The notes: generated from the sequence alone by a model not told the origin. Positions 1 to 9,915 are shown, counted from the first letter of the stretch. The stretch is DNA of 64,000 nucleotides from Streptomyces sp. V3I8 (GCF_030817535.1 NZ_JAUSZL010000002.1:3968001-4032000); one strand, 5' to 3'. Numbers and translations are program-made.

Positions 1-123
1 CAGCTGCTGGTGGTCGACTGCCTGTTCATAGGCGTCGCCCAACGGACGTACGAGACGGCGGCGCCGGCCCTTTCGGCATCGTACGAGGCGCTGGCCCACC
101 GCCACCGGAGCGCTCCGCGCTGA
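1..123 (+). CDS. C-terminal end of a probable SIS-domain (MurR/RpiR-type) transcriptional regulator
   Basis: An open frame enters the window at base 1 and ends with TGA at 121-123. The last 40 residues include VDCLFIGVAQRTYE and ASYEALAHRHR, which resemble the C-terminal helices of the SIS domain in RpiR/MurR-family regulators. It lies 74 bp upstream of murQ on the same strand. A SIS regulator next to murQ is a common arrangement for N-acetylmuramate 6-phosphate recycling. The DNA-binding half lies outside the window, so the family call rests mainly on context. Confidence 0.6.
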   Translation, partial: QLLVVDCLFIGVAQRTYETAAPALSASYEALAHRHRSAPR

Positions 124-197
124 CCGGACGGCCGGGCCCCGCCCCCCTGAACGCACACGACACAAGACTGGCCCCGCACCGGAAAGAGCCGCCGCAC

Positions 198-1169
198 ATG
201 ACCTCACGCGCCGACGCCCCCTCCCCCTCCTCGCCCGCCGGCCACCGCGACGTGCGCGCCGAGCTGGACGGACTGACCACGGAGGCGTTCCGCCCGGAGC
301 ACTCCGACATCGACCGACTCCCGACGCTCGACATCGCGGAGATCATGAACGGCGAGGACGCCACCGTGCCGGCCGCCGTCGCCGCACAGCTGCCGCGCAT
401 CGCGGCCGCGATCGACGCCGTCGCGGAGCGGATGGGGCGGGGCGGGCGCCTGGTCTACGCCGGCGCCGGCACCGCGGGCCGGCTCGGCGTGCTGGACGCG
501 TCGGAGTGCCCGCCGACGTTCAACACCGACCCCACCGAGGTCGTCGGACTGATCGCGGGCGGCCCGACCGCGATGACGACGTCGGTCGAGGGCGCGGAGG
601 ACTCCGCGGAGCTGGCCGTCGAGGACCTGTCCGCCCTGGGCCTGACGGCGGACGACGTGGTCGTGGGCGTCTCCGCCTCGGGCCGCACCCCGTACGCGAT
701 CGGAGCCGTCGGGCACGCCCGTGCGCTCGGCGCCCTCACGGTCGGCCTGTCCTGCAACGCGGACAGCGCGCTGGCGGCCGCGGCGGACCACGGCATCGAG
801 GTGGTGGTGGGGCCCGAGCTGCTCACGGGCTCCACCCGCCTGAAGGCGGGCACGGCGCAGAAGCTCGTCCTCAACATGTTCTCGACGATCACGATGATCC
901 GCCTGGGCAAGACGTACGGGAATCTGATGGTCGACGTACGTGCCTCGAACGAGAAGCTCCGGGCCCGCTCCCGCCGTATCGTCGCCCTCGCCACCGGCGC
1001 CGACGACGGGGAGATCGAGGCGGCGCTGTCCGCGACGGACGGCGAGGTGAAGAACGCGATCCTGACGATCCTGGCCGCCGTGGACGCCCCCACCGCCGCC
1101 GAGCTCCTGAAGGAGACGGACGGCCACCTGCGCGCGGCTCTGGCCGCGGCGGCGGAACGGAGCCCGTGA
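198..1169 (+). CDS. murQ: N-acetylmuramic acid 6-phosphate etherase MurQ
   Basis: This cytoplasmic enzyme cleaves the lactyl ether of MurNAc-6-phosphate to give GlcNAc-6-phosphate and D-lactate in peptidoglycan recycling. The 323-residue product has the normal family length. Its SIS fold carries the sugar-phosphate loop AGAGTAGRLGVLDASECPP and a later GVSASGRTPYAIGA loop, followed by KAGTAQKLVLNM and the C-terminal UBA-like helical part. The ATG at 198 follows a GGAAAGAG ribosome-binding site. Its product feeds NagA, encoded at about 16.7 kb in this window, so the two genes belong to the same catabolic route. Confidence 0.95.
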   Translation: MTSRADAPSPSSPAGHRDVRAELDGLTTEAFRPEHSDIDRLPTLDIAEIMNGEDATVPAAVAAQLPRIAAAIDAVAERMGRGGRLVYAGAGTAGRLGVLDASECPPTFNTDPTEVVGLIAGGPTAMTTSVEGAEDSAELAVEDLSALGLTADDVVVGVSASGRTPYAIGAVGHARALGALTVGLSCNADSALAAAADHGIEVVVGPELLTGSTRLKAGTAQKLVLNMFSTITMIRLGKTYGNLMVDVRASNEKLRARSRRIVALATGADDGEIEAALSATDGEVKNAILTILAAVDAPTAAELLKETDGHLRAALAAAAERSP

Positions 1170-1309
1170 CCGGCCCCCGGACACGGTCCTGGGCGCCGCG
1201 CCGCGGAGAACGGCACAGTCCTTCGTCCTTCCCGGGGCGCGTGGCCGCCCCGCGTCCTGTCAGTGGGACGTGCGACGCTGGGCAGGCCGATCGGAAGGGA
1301 CCCGACACC

Positions 1310-1918
1310 GTGAACCACGCGCAATTGACCGCTCTGGGCAGAGCCCTCCGCGTGCTCGGGGAGCACGGGGACGCCCTCTCCACCGAGATGCCGGACGCCA
1401 AGCTCCACGAGGTGAAGGCGGATCTGAAGCGCGCCCTCGACCTCCTGGAGGAGACCGTCACCACGGCCGCGCCCACCACCCGCTGCGCGGAGCACCCCAC
1501 GGGTCCGGTCGACGAGGACGCCGCGGACCTGTGCCTGCTCTGCGAGACCCGGCGCCGCCTCGCCCGCCGCTCGAAGGTGAACGACTCGTTCCAGGACTCC
1601 TACCAGGATTCCTACCCGCAGAGCCGCCCGGCCGCCCCGGGCGGCGGGGAGCGTACGACATCCCGCTACGGCGTCCGCGGCGACCGGCCCGTGCCCCAGC
1701 AGCGCTGGCTCCCCGAGATGTGGACCGGCCAGACCTGGCAGCTCTGCGGCACGCCCCGCCGCGACAAGCAGGAGGCCGAGCTGTACCTCGCGGCGCAGCG
1801 CCGCGGCCCGCGCCCGAGCATGGCCTACCGCCTGGTCCACGAGTTCACGGACTACGAGGTGCTGCGCATCTGGGGCACCCCGGTGAAGATCGACATCGAG
1901 CCGATGGGCAACCTGTAG
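1310..1918 (+). CDS. Conserved hypothetical protein with possible zinc-ribbon cysteines
   Basis: The 202-residue product is typical actinobacterial hypothetical material. The GTG at 1310 is preceded by GGAAGGGA, which decides the start; the frame stays open much further upstream but lacks a site there. An N-terminal helical segment (residues 1-50) is followed by RCAEH and then CLLCETRRRLARR. This C/H...C-x2-C set could bind zinc. A low-complexity linker rich in S, Q and D leads to a conserved-looking C-terminal block (PEMWTGQTWQLCGTP to the end). No enzyme motif was seen and the function is unknown. Confidence 0.7.
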   Translation: MNHAQLTALGRALRVLGEHGDALSTEMPDAKLHEVKADLKRALDLLEETVTTAAPTTRCAEHPTGPVDEDAADLCLLCETRRRLARRSKVNDSFQDSYQDSYPQSRPAAPGGGERTTSRYGVRGDRPVPQQRWLPEMWTGQTWQLCGTPRRDKQEAELYLAAQRRGPRPSMAYRLVHEFTDYEVLRIWGTPVKIDIEPMGNL

Positions 1919-2003
1919 GACCGGTGGTCCGCGCCTCCCCCGAGCGGCCCGCGGCCTTTCCCGGTCCGCTCCACGGAGTCGCCCGGGCCCCGGCCGGCGC
2001 GGG

Positions 2004-2258
2004 TCACGGCAATCGCCCCTCCTGGTTGATCCGCCGCACCCGGGCCAGCAGCACCTCGCCCGCCGAGGCCTCGCCCACCGCGCCCGGCGGACAGTCCCAC
2101 TCCCGTCCGCCGCCCACGGGCCGCAGCCGCACGCAACCGTCCTCGCGTCCCACGACCTGTCCGATCCGCCCGTCGCGTACGTCGATCACGTACGCCCCGC
2201 ACGGTTCGTCCGCCGCCCCCCGCGCCGGCCGCGCCCGCTCACTCGACGTCATGTCCAT
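2004..2258 (-). CDS. Small conserved hypothetical protein (84 aa)
   Basis: The 84-residue product contains GAYVIDVRDGRIGQVVGREDGCVRLRPVGGGREWDCPPGAV. This looks like a small beta-barrel or PRC-barrel-like fold often found as a stand-alone Streptomyces protein. GAGGAAG sits just upstream of the ATG at 2258; a GTG one codon earlier is also possible. It converges on the 202-residue hypothetical. No signal peptide or catalytic motif is visible and the function is unknown. Confidence 0.7.
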   Translation of the reverse strand: MDMTSSERARPARGAADEPCGAYVIDVRDGRIGQVVGREDGCVRLRPVGGGREWDCPPGAVGEASAGEVLLARVRRINQEGRLP

Positions 2259-2410
2259 CACGTCACTTCCTCAACTGTGAGTGCTGGTCTTCTCACACAG
2301 AGTTGCCACTACCCCGCCGACCTGGCCATAGACAGCGTCCCGACAACCCCGCTTGTATGACAGGGCGTCACGCACACCGGGTCCGCCCCCGCCCGGCGGT
2401 GGCCCGCCGC

Positions 2411-2980
2411 TCATCGCCCCCTCGGGCTCAGCCCCTCCACGGCCAGCCGGAACAGCCGGTCCGCCTCGGCGGCCGGGTCGCCGCGGTGTTCCGTGGCCAG
2501 GACGATGCCGACCGCCAGCGTGATCAGGTCGCCGACCGTGACGTCCGCCGCCACCGCGCCGTCCCGCACGGCGCGCCGGAGCAGCGGGCCGCCCGCCTCC
2601 TCCAAGGACCGTGAGCACGAGTTCTCGTGCACCGGGTCGGCCGCCGGGTCGTCGTAGGACAGCGCGACCGCCAGCCCGCGGGCGGACACGCAGTAGGCGA
2701 CGACCTCCCCGAGCCACTCCAGCAGGGCGTCCCTGCTGTCGTCCCGGCCGGTCAGCTCGTCCGCGCGGACGCCCAGCGCCGCGATCCGCGTCTGCGCCAC
2801 CGCTTCGAGCAGCGCGCGACGCGTCGGGAAGTGCCGGCGCACGGTGGCGGACCCGACCCCCGCGGTGCGGGCGATCTGCTCCAGGGAGGCGTCGGCCCCG
2901 TGGGCGGCGACCTCCTCCTCGGCCACGGTCAGAATGCGCGCGTAGTTGCGCCTCGCGTCCGCACGCCGGCGTTCCACCAT
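2411..2980 (-). CDS. TetR/AcrR-family transcriptional regulator
   Basis: The 189-residue product has an N-terminal TetR helix-turn-helix (ILTVAEEEVAAHG, then LEQIARTAGVGSATVRRHF at about residues 14-50) and a variable ligand-binding C-terminal half. ATG at 2980 gives the usual short lead before the HTH; a GTG at 2989 is an alternative. The gene is divergent from the NmrA-like gene at 3088. Two copies of a GC-rich palindrome lie in the 107-bp gap, so it probably represses the neighbour and itself. Target and ligand are inferred from position only. Confidence 0.9.
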   Translation of the reverse strand: MVERRRADARRNYARILTVAEEEVAAHGADASLEQIARTAGVGSATVRRHFPTRRALLEAVAQTRIAALGVRADELTGRDDSRDALLEWLGEVVAYCVSARGLAVALSYDDPAADPVHENSCSRSLEEAGGPLLRRAVRDGAVAADVTVGDLITLAVGIVLATEHRGDPAAEADRLFRLAVEGLSPRGR

Positions 2981-3004
2981 GGCGTTCACCTCGTCCGTTG
3001 TTAA

Positions 3005-3057
3005 ATGGCGGGCCCCGCCGTATCTTAGCCGAGAGGAAACGGCGGGCCCCGCCGTTT
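3005..3057. promoter_or_regulatory. Twin palindromes, candidate operator of the TetR regulator
   Basis: The 13-mer GGCGGGCCCCGCC occurs at 3007-3019 and again at 3041-3053, 34 bp apart. The second copy extends into a 21-bp perfect palindrome (3037-3057) with AAAC/GTTT flanks; the first has imperfect AAAT/GTAT flanks. Both lie between the divergent TetR and NmrA-like genes, as expected for a TetR operator. The T-run after copy two could instead make it a rightward terminator, but its position in front of both genes favours an operator. Confidence 0.6.
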
Positions 3058-3087
3058 TTTTTGCCGGCGCCTCGAAGGAGCACCCGT

Positions 3088-4023
3088 ATGCCCACAGATC
3101 CCCGTACAGGACAGGCACCGGTCCTGGTCACCGGCGCGACCGGCAGGCAGGGCGGAGCCACCGTCCGCGCCCTGCTCGCGGCGGGCGTCCCCGTGCGGGC
3201 CCTGGTGCGCGATCCGGCCTCCCCCCGCGCCAGGGCCGTCCGGGCGCTCGGCGCGGAACCGGTCACCGGGGACCTCCACGACCGCGACTCGGTGGCGCGG
3301 GCCGCGGAGGGCGCCCGCGCGGTCTTCTCCGTGCAGATGGCCGGGATCACCGAAACCGGCTTCGACTTCGAGGGAGAGGTCCGGCAGGGGGTCAACCTCA
3401 TCGAGGGCGCCAGGGCGGCGGGCGTGCCGCAGTTCGTGCACACGTCGGTGAGCGGCGCCGGCCAACACGTCGAGCACCCCGGCTGGGCAGCGGGCCGGTG
3501 GAAGTCGTCGCAGGCTCCCCTGAGAGCCAAGACCGCGATCCAGGACCGGCTCCGCGAGGCAGGTTTCCCGCGCTGGACGCTGCTCAAGCCGAGCTTCTTC
3601 ATGGACAACTTCCGCCCGTCCACGGGGTTCCTGTTCCCGCGCGGTGTCGAGGGCGGCATCGTGAGCGTCCTCAGGCCCGCGACGCACCTGTCCCTCGTCG
3701 CGACGGACGACATCGGCGCGGCGGCGGCCGCGGCGGTCGCCGATCCGGAGCGGTTCCACCGCGTCGAACTGGAGCTGGCGAGCGACTACCTGACGATGAC
3801 GCGGATCGCCGAGGTCCTCTCCCGGGCCCTGGGGACACCCCTGCGTGCGCCGGACATGACGGAGGAGGAGGCCCTTGCCGCGGGCATGCCGCCGATGGGG
3901 GCCTCGCACGACCGGCTGAACGTGACCGGCCAGCCCGCCCGGCCGCAGTACGCCAGGGAGTTCGGCATCCCGCTGACCACGTTCGAGGAGTGGACGCGGC
4001 AGCACCTGCGCCTGGCGGCCTGA
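3088..4023 (+). CDS. NmrA-like NAD(P)-binding oxidoreductase / sensor
   Basis: The 311-residue product is an atypical short-chain dehydrogenase. The Rossmann motif VLVTGATGRQGG lies at residues 12-23, followed by VRALVRDP, HTSVSGAG and WTLLKPSFFMDNF, typical of the NmrA/HSCARG group that binds NADP(H) or reduces quinones. GAAGGAG lies eight bases before ATG 3088. It is divergent from a TetR regulator and probably controlled by it. Such pairs often answer redox or electrophile stress. The substrate cannot be told. Confidence 0.85.
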   Translation: MPTDPRTGQAPVLVTGATGRQGGATVRALLAAGVPVRALVRDPASPRARAVRALGAEPVTGDLHDRDSVARAAEGARAVFSVQMAGITETGFDFEGEVRQGVNLIEGARAAGVPQFVHTSVSGAGQHVEHPGWAAGRWKSSQAPLRAKTAIQDRLREAGFPRWTLLKPSFFMDNFRPSTGFLFPRGVEGGIVSVLRPATHLSLVATDDIGAAAAAAVADPERFHRVELELASDYLTMTRIAEVLSRALGTPLRAPDMTEEEALAAGMPPMGASHDRLNVTGQPARPQYAREFGIPLTTFEEWTRQHLRLAA

Positions 4024-4034
4024 CACCGCCCCGT

Positions 4035-4080
4035 CGCCACGGGAGGGTGGCCCCCCGACAGGGGCCACCCTCCCGTGGCG
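4035..4080. terminator. Bidirectional hairpin terminator
   Basis: A perfect 20-bp inverted repeat (arms 4035-4054 and 4061-4080, 6-nt loop) lies between two convergent genes, the NmrA-like protein and the Old Yellow Enzyme. There is no U-run, as is common in Streptomyces. Confidence 0.85.
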
Positions 4081-4108
4081 GCGGACGTGTCCGCGTGCCG
4101 GATCCCGG

Positions 4109-5251
4109 TCAGCTCAGCGAGCCCAGCGCCTTCGCGTCGAAGGGGGCCAGTTCACCGAACCGCCCCGCCAGCACCTTCGCCGCCCACTGCGGGTCCTGCA
4201 GCAGCGCCCGGCCGACCGCGATCATGTCGAACTCCTCGTTCTCCAGCCGGTCGAGCAGGTCGTCGATGCCCTTGACCGGGGCACCCTCGCCGCGGAAGCC
4301 CTTGACGAAGTCGCCGTCCAGGCCCACCGACCCGACCGTGATGACGGGCTTCCCGGTGAGCTTCTTCGTCCAGCCGGCCAGGTTCAGGCCGGACCCGTCG
4401 AACTCCGGCAGCCAGTAGCGCCGCGTCGACGCGTGGAAGGTGTCCACACCGGCCGCCGCGAGGGGCGCCAGCACCGCCTCCAGCTCCGCCGGGGTCTCGG
4501 CGAGGCGCGCCTTGTAGACGCCCTGCTTCCACTGCGAGTAGCGGAAGATCACGGGGAAGGCCGGGGAGACGGCGGCCCGCACCGCGGCCACGATCTCCGC
4601 CGCGAACCTCGTACGGGCGACGAGGTCACCGCCGTACGCGTCCGTGCGCCGGTTCGTGCCCGCCCACAGGAACTGGTCGAGCAGGTAGCCGTGCGCGCCG
4701 TGCAGCTCGACCCCGTCGAAGCCGATGCGCTCGGCGGCGGCCGCGGCCTCGGCGAAGGCACCGATGACGTCGTCCAGGTCGGCCTGCGTCATCTCCTTGC
4801 CCTGACCGGCGGTCCCGTCGGGACGCAGCCCGGAGGGGCCGACCGCGGGCGCGTCGGCGAACGGCGGCTCCCCGGCGGACCGCACCATGCCGATGTGCCA
4901 GAGCTGCGGCACGATCGTCCCGCCCGCCGCGTGCACCCCCTCGGCGACCTTCGCCCAGCCGGCCAGCTGCTCCGCACCGTGGAACCGCGGCACCCGGTCG
5001 CTGTTCCCGGCCGACTCGTGGCCCACGTACGTGCCCTCGGTGACGATGAGGCCGACCCCGGCGGCGGCCCGGCGCGCGTAGTACGACACCACGTCCTCCC
5101 CGGGGACGCCGCCCGGCGAGAACTGCCGGGTCATCGGCGCCATCGCGATCCGGTTCGGGACGGTCAGGCCGTTGAGGGCGAGGGGCCGGGAGAGGATCCC
5201 GGCCACGCGGGAGACGGAGGCGGACTCGGAGGCGGTGGTGTCGACAGTCAC
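4109..5251 (-). CDS. NADH:flavin oxidoreductase, Old Yellow Enzyme family
   Basis: The 380-residue product is an FMN-dependent ene-reductase. It opens with LSRPLALNGLTVPNRIAMAPMTRQ and continues with PQLWHIG, GVELHGAHGYLLDQFL and ITVGSVGLDGDF, the flavin and active-site segments of this family. GTG 5251 is chosen because GAGGAG lies about ten bases upstream; the open frame further upstream has no ribosome site. It is transcribed alone. The physiological substrate is unknown; homologues reduce activated alkenes and nitro compounds. Confidence 0.92.
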   Translation of the reverse strand: MTVDTTASESASVSRVAGILSRPLALNGLTVPNRIAMAPMTRQFSPGGVPGEDVVSYYARRAAAGVGLIVTEGTYVGHESAGNSDRVPRFHGAEQLAGWAKVAEGVHAAGGTIVPQLWHIGMVRSAGEPPFADAPAVGPSGLRPDGTAGQGKEMTQADLDDVIGAFAEAAAAAERIGFDGVELHGAHGYLLDQFLWAGTNRRTDAYGGDLVARTRFAAEIVAAVRAAVSPAFPVIFRYSQWKQGVYKARLAETPAELEAVLAPLAAAGVDTFHASTRRYWLPEFDGSGLNLAGWTKKLTGKPVITVGSVGLDGDFVKGFRGEGAPVKGIDDLLDRLENEEFDMIAVGRALLQDPQWAAKVLAGRFGELAPFDAKALGSLS

Positions 5252-5424
5252 GCAGGGGCTCCTCGTGGGGTGGAGTGGTCGAACGGTCGGCGGGTCCAGG
5301 GGATCGCCCGCACACATCCCATCGGGTATGTGCATGCGCATGAACCCTTCCCCTGGCAACCGCCCGGGCGATCGGGACATTCCACCGGGCCGCCGCACAC
5401 CGCTGTGACCCCGGACACGCCGAA

Positions 5425-5454
5425 GGGCGGCACCCCCGGAACGGGGTACCGCCC
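5425..5454 (-). terminator. Hairpin terminator downstream of groEL2
   Basis: A 12-bp stem with one mismatch (GGGCGGCACCCC against GGGGTACCGCCC) sits 55 bp beyond the groEL2 stop codon. It lacks a clear U-run. Confidence 0.65.
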
Positions 5455-5508
5455 TCCTGCGCGTACTACCGGCTGCGAACCGCGAGCCGTGGACTACCGA
5501 GCCGGGGC

Positions 5509-7245
<1,737 letters not shown>

Positions 7246-7263
7246 TCACCGACCCGGTCCTCG

Positions 7264-7290
7264 TTGTCACTCTCACCTTCAGAGTGCTAA
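7264..7290. promoter_or_regulatory. CIRCE operator, promoter-distal copy (HrcA site)
   Basis: TTGTCACTC-N9-GAGTGCTAA. The right half is a perfect CIRCE half-site (7282-7290); the left half differs at two bases. The 9-nt spacer is canonical. It lies downstream of the predicted groEL2 start of transcription, within the leader. Confidence 0.8.
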
Positions 7291-7295
7291 CGCAA

Positions 7296-7324
7296 TGATT
7301 AGCACTCGACCCATGAGAGTGCAA
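7296..7324 (-). promoter_or_regulatory. Predicted groEL2 promoter
   Basis: On the minus strand TTGCAC (7324-7319) and TAATCA (7301-7296) are separated by 17 bp. They overlap the promoter-proximal CIRCE, so HrcA would block RNA polymerase directly. The leader would be about 150 nt. Confidence 0.55.
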
Positions 7325-7325
7325 G
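7299..7325. promoter_or_regulatory. CIRCE operator, promoter-proximal copy (HrcA site)
   Basis: TTAGCACTC-N9-GAGTGCAAG. The left half is perfect (7299-7307); the right half departs at two positions. It overlaps the predicted -35/-10 region of groEL2. Confidence 0.9.
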
Positions 7326-7446
7326 CGCCTCTCGATGATCCGCAGGTGGGAGCGGGTGCGGCGACGGGGAGTCGATGATCATGCTGTCGGCGTTCCGGCC
7401 CGCCGGCACCCGCGCCGGGGGCACCGGAGGACCGCCCCGGGCATGC

Positions 7447-7481
7447 CGAAGGGCCCGCACCCGGGAGGTGCGGGCCCTTCG
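7447..7481 (-). terminator. Terminator of the cold-shock gene
   Basis: A perfect 15-bp stem (arms 7447-7461 and 7467-7481, 5-nt loop) lies 36 bp after the csp stop codon and before the groEL2 promoter region. Confidence 0.9.
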
Positions 7482-7516
7482 GAGAAGAACGTCGCTGCAG
7501 TAAGTCGGCGCGTGCT

Positions 7517-7723
7517 TCAGCCGGTCGCCAGACGGACCATGTCCGCCTGCGGCCCCTTCTGGCCTTGCGAGATCTCGAAATCGACCCGCTGACCCTCTTC
7601 CAGGGTGCGGTAGCCGTCCATCTGAATCGCGCTGTAGTGGACGAAAACATCCGCACCACCGTCGACCGCGATGAAGCCGTACCCCTTCTCCGCGTTGAAC
7701 CATTTGACGGTGCCCTGAGCCAT
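7517..7723 (-). CDS. Cold-shock protein, CspA family
   Basis: This is a single-domain nucleic-acid chaperone of 68 residues starting [18 protein letters not shown]. It contains RNP1 (KGYGFI, residues 13-18) and RNP2 (VFVHY, 26-30) on the OB fold and ends MVRLATG. ATG 7723 is chosen because the family begins MAxGTVKWFN; the open frame extends ten residues upstream but is not family-like. A long upstream gap with a strong hairpin suggests a structured leader, as in other csp mRNAs. It is monocistronic. Confidence 0.96.
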   Translation of the reverse strand: MAQGTVKWFNAEKGYGFIAVDGGADVFVHYSAIQMDGYRTLEEGQRVDFEISQGQKGPQADMVRLATG

Positions 7724-8076
7724 GCCTAACTCCCCTATTACTGGCCCTTGCACAGACCCGCACTTCGCGGATCCGGGTCAGACCTCACCCCCCAACGGTT
7801 GGGGGTGTGCGCCGGAACGCGTCGACCGCGGCCGAATGTATCCGTCCAACTGCCCTCTGCAACAGGTCAATCCGACGAGAATTCCGGGCGCGGCTGATCG
7901 GAAATATGTGAAGGATTCAAGAAGATTCAGGGCAAGTCGGGCCCGGGAATTGCCATATACGGCTTGAAAGGACCGGGTACTTTGGCCGCTTCTTGTCGGG
8001 CTCCGGGCGCGGACTCACAGAGGTCGGGCGGGCGGAACGAAGCAGCTTCCCCAACTGTACCTCGCTCAACCATACA
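7724..8076 (-). other. Gene-free leader region of the cold-shock gene
   Basis: No credible ORF is present. A strong hairpin (CACCCCCCAACGG with GTTGGGGGTG, about 7785-7808) lies 60-85 bp upstream of the csp start and may fold in its 5' leader. The rest is noticeably less GC-rich than the flanking genes, as expected for promoter and leader DNA. Confidence 0.5.
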
Positions 8077-8115
8077 GAATTGCCCCCTCCGCTTCTCTCA
8101 CGGAGGGGGCAATTC
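8077..8115 (-). terminator. Terminator of the thrC-like/sulfur-carrier operon
   Basis: A perfect 15-bp stem (arms 8077-8091 and 8101-8115, 9-nt loop) lies 83 bp beyond the sulfur-carrier stop codon. Confidence 0.85.
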
Positions 8116-8197
8116 GATGAACTCTGCGTGTTCGGCGTCACGTGGGGTAATTCCGGTCGGCGCGCCGGTTCCGGCCTCCGGCCACCGCGGCGGACCC

Positions 8198-8473
8198 TCA
8201 GCCTCCGGCGACCGCCGGGATGATCGAGACGCCGGCGCCGTCCGGCGTGGCCGTCTCCAGGCCCTGCTCGAACCGGACGTCGTCGTCGTTCACGTACACG
8301 TTGACGAACCGCCGCAGCTTCCCCTGGTCGTCCAGGACCCGGGCCGCGATCCCGGTGTGGTTCTTCTCCAGGTCGGCGATGACATCACCGAGGGTCGCCC
8401 CTTCGGCGGCCACCTCGGCCTGCCCACCCGTGTAGGTACGCAGGATGGTGGGGATACGGACGTTGACGCTCAC
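8198..8473 (-). CDS. ThiS/MoaD-family sulfur carrier protein with C-terminal diglycine
   Basis: The 91-residue product has the ubiquitin-like beta-grasp fold: MSVNVRIPTILRTYTGG, then TLGDVIADLEKNHTGIAARVLDD, NVYVNDDDVRF and a final IIPAVAGG. The terminal Gly-Gly is the residue pair that is adenylated and thiocarboxylated in MoaD, ThiS and CysO. It is most like the CysO-type carriers of actinobacteria. It lies 100 bp downstream of a threonine-synthase-like gene, in one transcription unit governed by a SAM riboswitch. A role as sulfur donor to the PLP enzyme upstream is inferred from this pairing. Confidence 0.9.
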   Translation of the reverse strand: MSVNVRIPTILRTYTGGQAEVAAEGATLGDVIADLEKNHTGIAARVLDDQGKLRRFVNVYVNDDDVRFEQGLETATPDGAGVSIIPAVAGG

Positions 8474-8573
8474 GGGGACCTCCGTCGGGTGTGGCTGGGT
8501 GCAGGGCGCCCCGTCGGGGGGCGCGGGGAACCGCGCGGCCGGCCCTCACCGGCCCGCGGCGTGCGGACAGCGG

Positions 8574-9899
8574 CTAGGAACCGAGCCCGGCCTCGTGGAA
8601 GGAGTCGAGGTTCGGGCGGATGGTCGCGGTGAGCCCGGTGTCGGACGCGACCGCGTCCAGGGTCTTCAGACCGTCCCCGGTGTTGAGGACGACGGTCGTC
8701 AGGGCCGGGTCCAGCAGACCGCTCTCGATCAGCTTCTTCGCCACGCCCACCGTCACCCCGCCGGCGGTCTCCGCGAAGATGCCCTCGGTCCGCGCCAGCA
8801 GCTTGATCGCGTCGACGATCTGGACGTCGTCCACGTCCTCCACCGCGCCCCCGGTTCGGCGGGCGATGTCGAGCACGTACGGGCCGTCGGCCGGGTTGCC
8901 GATCGCCAGCGACTTGGCGATCGTGTCCGGCTTCTGCGGCCGTACGACGTCGTGCCCGGCCTTGTACGCGACGGACACCGGCGAGCAGCCCTCGGCCTGG
9001 GCGCCGAAGATCTTGTACGGCCGGTCCTCGACGAGGCCCAGCGCGATCAGTTCCTTCAGGCCCTTGTCGATCTTCGTGAGCTGCGAGCCGGAGGCGATCG
9101 GCACGACCAGCTGGTCCGGCAGCCGCCAGCCGAGCTGCTCGCAGATCTCGTACGCCAGGGTCTTGGACCCCTCCGCGTAGTACGGCCGCAGGTTGACGTT
9201 GACGAAGCCCCAGCCCTCGCCGGCCGGGTCGCCGATCAGCTCGGAGCAGAAGCGGTTCACGTCGTCGTAGTTGCCCTCGATGCCGACGAGCTCGCCGCCG
9301 TAGACCGCGGCCATGACGACCTTGCCCTGCTCCAGGTCGTGCGGGATGAACACGCACGAGCGCAGGCCCGCCCGCGCGGCGGCGGCGCCCACCGCGCCCG
9401 CGAGGTTGCCGGTGGAGGAGCAGGAGAGCGTGGTGAAGCCGAACGCGCGCGCGGCCTCCAGCGCCTGGGCGACGACCCGGTCCTTGAAGGAGTGCGTCGG
9501 ATTGCCGGAGTCGTCCTTCACGAAGAGCTTGCCGGCGTCGACGCCCAGCTCGCGCGCCAGGTTGTCGGCCTGGACGAGCTTGGTCCAGCCGGGGTTGATG
9601 TTCGGCTTGTCGGCGACGTCCGCGGGGACGGGCAGCAGCGGCGCGTAGCGCCAGATGTTCGCGGGGCCCGCCTCGATGCGCTTGCGGAGCTCTTCGGTGT
9701 CGTAGCCCGAGAAGTCGTACGCGATCTCCAGCGGGCCGAAACACTCCTCGCAGGCGAAGACCGGACCGAGCGGGACGCGGTGGCCGCACTCGCGGCAGGA
9801 CAGCGCGGCGGCCGGGCCGAGGTCGACGGAGTCCGCGGCGGGGGCGGTGGGGTTCGTGGTGGTTGCATTCGTGGTGCTTGCAACAGTCTGCGCAGCCAT
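8574..9899 (-). CDS. thrC: Threonine synthase-like PLP enzyme (ThrC family)
   Basis: The 441-residue fold-type II PLP enzyme has the lysine motif HSFKDR, the SSTGNLAGAVGA phosphate loop and the substrate segment IASGSQLTKI. The N-terminus carries four cysteines (35, 38, 50, 53; CREC and CEEC) forming a zinc-ribbon-like knuckle, common in long ThrC proteins. ATG 9899 is chosen because an earlier ATG at 9932 falls inside the riboswitch. By family it converts O-phosphohomoserine to threonine. Control by SAM and linkage to a sulfur carrier suggest it may instead use O-phosphohomoserine to make homocysteine, or a related reaction. Confidence 0.9.
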   Translation of the reverse strand: MAAQTVASTTNATTTNPTAPAADSVDLGPAAALSCRECGHRVPLGPVFACEECFGPLEIAYDFSGYDTEELRKRIEAGPANIWRYAPLLPVPADVADKPNINPGWTKLVQADNLARELGVDAGKLFVKDDSGNPTHSFKDRVVAQALEAARAFGFTTLSCSSTGNLAGAVGAAAARAGLRSCVFIPHDLEQGKVVMAAVYGGELVGIEGNYDDVNRFCSELIGDPAGEGWGFVNVNLRPYYAEGSKTLAYEICEQLGWRLPDQLVVPIASGSQLTKIDKGLKELIALGLVEDRPYKIFGAQAEGCSPVSVAYKAGHDVVRPQKPDTIAKSLAIGNPADGPYVLDIARRTGGAVEDVDDVQIVDAIKLLARTEGIFAETAGGVTVGVAKKLIESGLLDPALTTVVLNTGDGLKTLDAVASDTGLTATIRPNLDSFHEAGLGS

Positions 9900-9915
9900 G
9901 GAGGCGAGGCCCTTT

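Noticed and set aside
7282..7307. A single inverted repeat GAGTGCTAA-N8-TTAGCACTC read as one CIRCE
   Set aside because: The half-sites are in the wrong order for CIRCE (TTAGCACTC first). Each half pairs better with a flanking degenerate half at the canonical 9-nt spacer, giving two separate CIRCE sites.
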